Assembly (NCBI GenBank): GCA_030817875.1 | Contig: JAUSZU010000001.1 | Coordinates: 5,208,001-5,272,000, forward strand | Reading direction: 5' to 3' | Source of the DNA: Flavobacterium sp. W4I14 | GTDB taxonomy: Bacteria; Bacteroidota; Bacteroidia; Sphingobacteriales; Sphingobacteriaceae | Length of the DNA: 64,000 nucleotides | Shown here: positions 62,912 to 64,000 of the stretch, in pieces | How the letters are laid out: every line of letters starts with the position of its first letter | How positions within the stretch are numbered: position 1 is the first letter of the stretch | Made by a program: the position numbers and the translations under genes | Notes under the pieces: model-generated | Seen by the model: only the letters and a program-made list of their open reading frames with translations | Database searches by the model: none | Told to the model about the DNA's origin: nothing

Positions 62912-63499
62912 ATGAACCTAAAACAACTGATCTGCCTTCCCTTTGTACTGCTTTTGTTTATAACAGCTTGTCAGAACCATGACTATAGCCCAAAACCTAG
63001 GGCATATTACAGAATCAACTACCCAGAGAAAAAATATCAAACTTTTGAAGGTATTGCTCCATACAGCTTTAAATATCCGGTGTATTCAAAAATTGAAGCT
63101 TACAAAGGCTCTGATGCTGGCAATTATTGGTATAATCTCCATTTTCCTCAGTTTAATGGTTATATTCACATTACATATTACGATGTTAATGGAAAAAATG
63201 AATATAATAAATTGGTGGAGTATGCCAGAGAACTTGCCTTTAAACATACCATTAAAGCAAGTGCCATAGATCAAAAGCTCATCAATTACCCCAATCATAA
63301 AGTTTACGGCATTTATTACGCCATAGAGGGGAATACCGCATCATCAGTCCAGTTTTTTTTAACCGATAGTGCCAAACACTATTTTAGAGGGTCGTTATAT
63401 TTTAATGAACGCCCACAATACGACTCTATTGAACCCGTTGTTAAATTTATTAAAAAGGATATCGATACCTTGATTTCTACCTTTAGGTGGAAAAATTAA
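62912..63499 (+). CDS. gldD: Gliding motility lipoprotein GldD
   Basis: A 195-residue lipoprotein (lipobox LFITAC, Cys20). Family features are PRAYYRINYPEKKYQTF, CPYSF-like PYSFKYPVYSKI, WYNLHFPQFNGYIHITYY, and the C-terminal FFLTDSAKHYFRGSLYFNERPQYDSI. GldD is needed for gliding and type IX secretion in Bacteroidota, but homologues also occur in non-gliding members. The MBL-fold gene follows after a terminator. Confidence 0.92.
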   Translation: MNLKQLICLPFVLLLFITACQNHDYSPKPRAYYRINYPEKKYQTFEGIAPYSFKYPVYSKIEAYKGSDAGNYWYNLHFPQFNGYIHITYYDVNGKNEYNKLVEYARELAFKHTIKASAIDQKLINYPNHKVYGIYYAIEGNTASSVQFFLTDSAKHYFRGSLYFNERPQYDSIEPVVKFIKKDIDTLISTFRWKN

Positions 63500-63513
63500 T
63501 TTATTATTTTGTT

Positions 63514-63541
63514 ATCCTGCTTTTGGAAACAGGATTTTTTC
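63514..63541 (+). terminator. Rho-independent terminator after gldD
   Basis: ATCCTG (63514-63519) and CAGGAT (63530-63535) pair around a 10-nt loop, followed by a run of T. Confidence 0.82.
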
Positions 63542-63550
63542 TAAAATTTT

Positions 63551-64000
63551 ATGATTACAATAAAAACCTTCACGTTTAACGCCTACAGCGAAAATACCTA
63601 TGTGCTTTATGATGAAACCAAAGAATGTGTCATTGTTGATCCGGGCATGTACGAAGGTTTTGAGCAAAATGAATTGGCGGCTTTCATTAAAAATGAAGGG
63701 TTAAAACCGGTCTTATTGCTCAATACACATTGTCATCTCGATCATGTTTTCGGCAATAAATTTGTGTTCGAAACCTATGATTTAAAACCACAGTTTCATG
63801 CTGGCGAACTGCCAATTTTAAATGCAGTTCCTGGCTATGCACCATCAATGGGTTTTACACGTTACGATGTATCTCCTCTGCCCGATACCTTTTTGCCTGA
63901 AACAGGGGCAATTTCTTTCGGCAACAGTACACTGACCCTAATTTTTGCTCCGGGGCATTCTCCGGCACACCTGTGTTTTTACAGTGCGCCTGATCATATT
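63551..64000 (+). CDS. MBL-fold metallo-hydrolase, partial (runs off the window)
   Basis: The frame starts at ATG 63551 (MITIKTFTFNAYSENTYVLY) and is open to the window end, giving 150 residues. LNTHCHLDHVFGNKF contains the HxHxDH zinc motif, and FAPGHSPAHLCFYS the next ligand block, typical of glyoxalase II-like hydrolases. It probably hydrolyses a thioester or related bond; the C-terminus is missing, so the subfamily cannot be set. Confidence 0.88.
   Translation, partial: MITIKTFTFNAYSENTYVLYDETKECVIVDPGMYEGFEQNELAAFIKNEGLKPVLLLNTHCHLDHVFGNKFVFETYDLKPQFHAGELPILNAVPGYAPSMGFTRYDVSPLPDTFLPETGAISFGNSTLTLIFAPGHSPAHLCFYSAPDHI

Overview
The window looks like a chromosomal segment of a Bacteroidota bacterium of the Sphingobacteriaceae, most like Pedobacter or a close relative. 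The reasons are the AT-rich codon use, a SusC/SusD pair, a GldD gliding lipoprotein, GLPGLI and DUF4097 proteins, promoter-like TAnnTTTG boxes, weak Shine-Dalgarno signals, and short palindromic repeats between genes. I saw no tRNA, rRNA, CRISPR array, phage or transposase gene.

Layout. 1-4906: end of a B12-binding mutase subunit, an enoyl-CoA hydratase, an orphan NtrC-type regulator, an AI-2E-family membrane protein, and a YtxH/holin-like/hypothetical cluster. 5084-10135: aspS, a HigBA toxin-antitoxin pair with a palindromic operator candidate, a Crp/Fnr regulator with a DUF2798 protein, an NTF2-like protein, and a tandemly duplicated 252-bp non-coding element. 10136-16142: ECF sigma factor, anti-sigma factor, a repetitive DUF4097 surface protein, a thioredoxin-like protein, a bestrophin, and an MHS-type transporter with a small membrane partner.

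16168-45161 is the centre of the window: a pectin utilisation locus of about 29 kb. Secreted or surface enzymes are two CE8 pectinesterases, two CE12-type acetylesterases, a GH43 enzyme, a GH28 polygalacturonase, a GH105 unsaturated uronyl hydrolase with a long C-terminal extension, and a PL10 pectate lyase. The catabolic run is uxaB-uxaA-uxaC-kdgK-eda-exuT followed by a gapN-like dehydrogenase, so galacturonate can go to KDG, then pyruvate plus glyceraldehyde-3-phosphate, and perhaps on to 3-phosphoglycerate. Uptake is by SusC and SusD with a third surface lipoprotein (FN3 plus beta-helix). A divergent LacI-family gene sits beside susC. I find a shared TGCAANCGTT-type motif in front of lacI, susC, the first pectinesterase, GH28 and, weakly, kdgK. 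This suggests one LacI regulon joins the physically separate arms. kduI and kduD, needed for the unsaturated product, are not in the window.

45307-64000 is mostly housekeeping and accessory genes: an rRNA methyltransferase, an AhpD-like protein, a second Crp/Fnr regulator, a TonB-type receptor with a GLPGLI partner, a DUF4153 membrane protein, an ALDH7-type dehydrogenase, a TraB/GumN protein, an M1 peptidase, a TPR protein, a ComA-like phosphosulfolactate synthase, aroE, gldD, and the start of an MBL-fold hydrolase.

Intergenic gaps carry at least seven families of palindromic repeats (REP/REPIN or MITE-like), one of them a perfect 26-bp inverted repeat just before aroE. The most useful leads are the LacI motif regulon, the gapN-like protein with glycine where the ALDH general-base glutamate should be, the HigBA operator with a possibly leaderless start, and the diversity of palindromic repeats.
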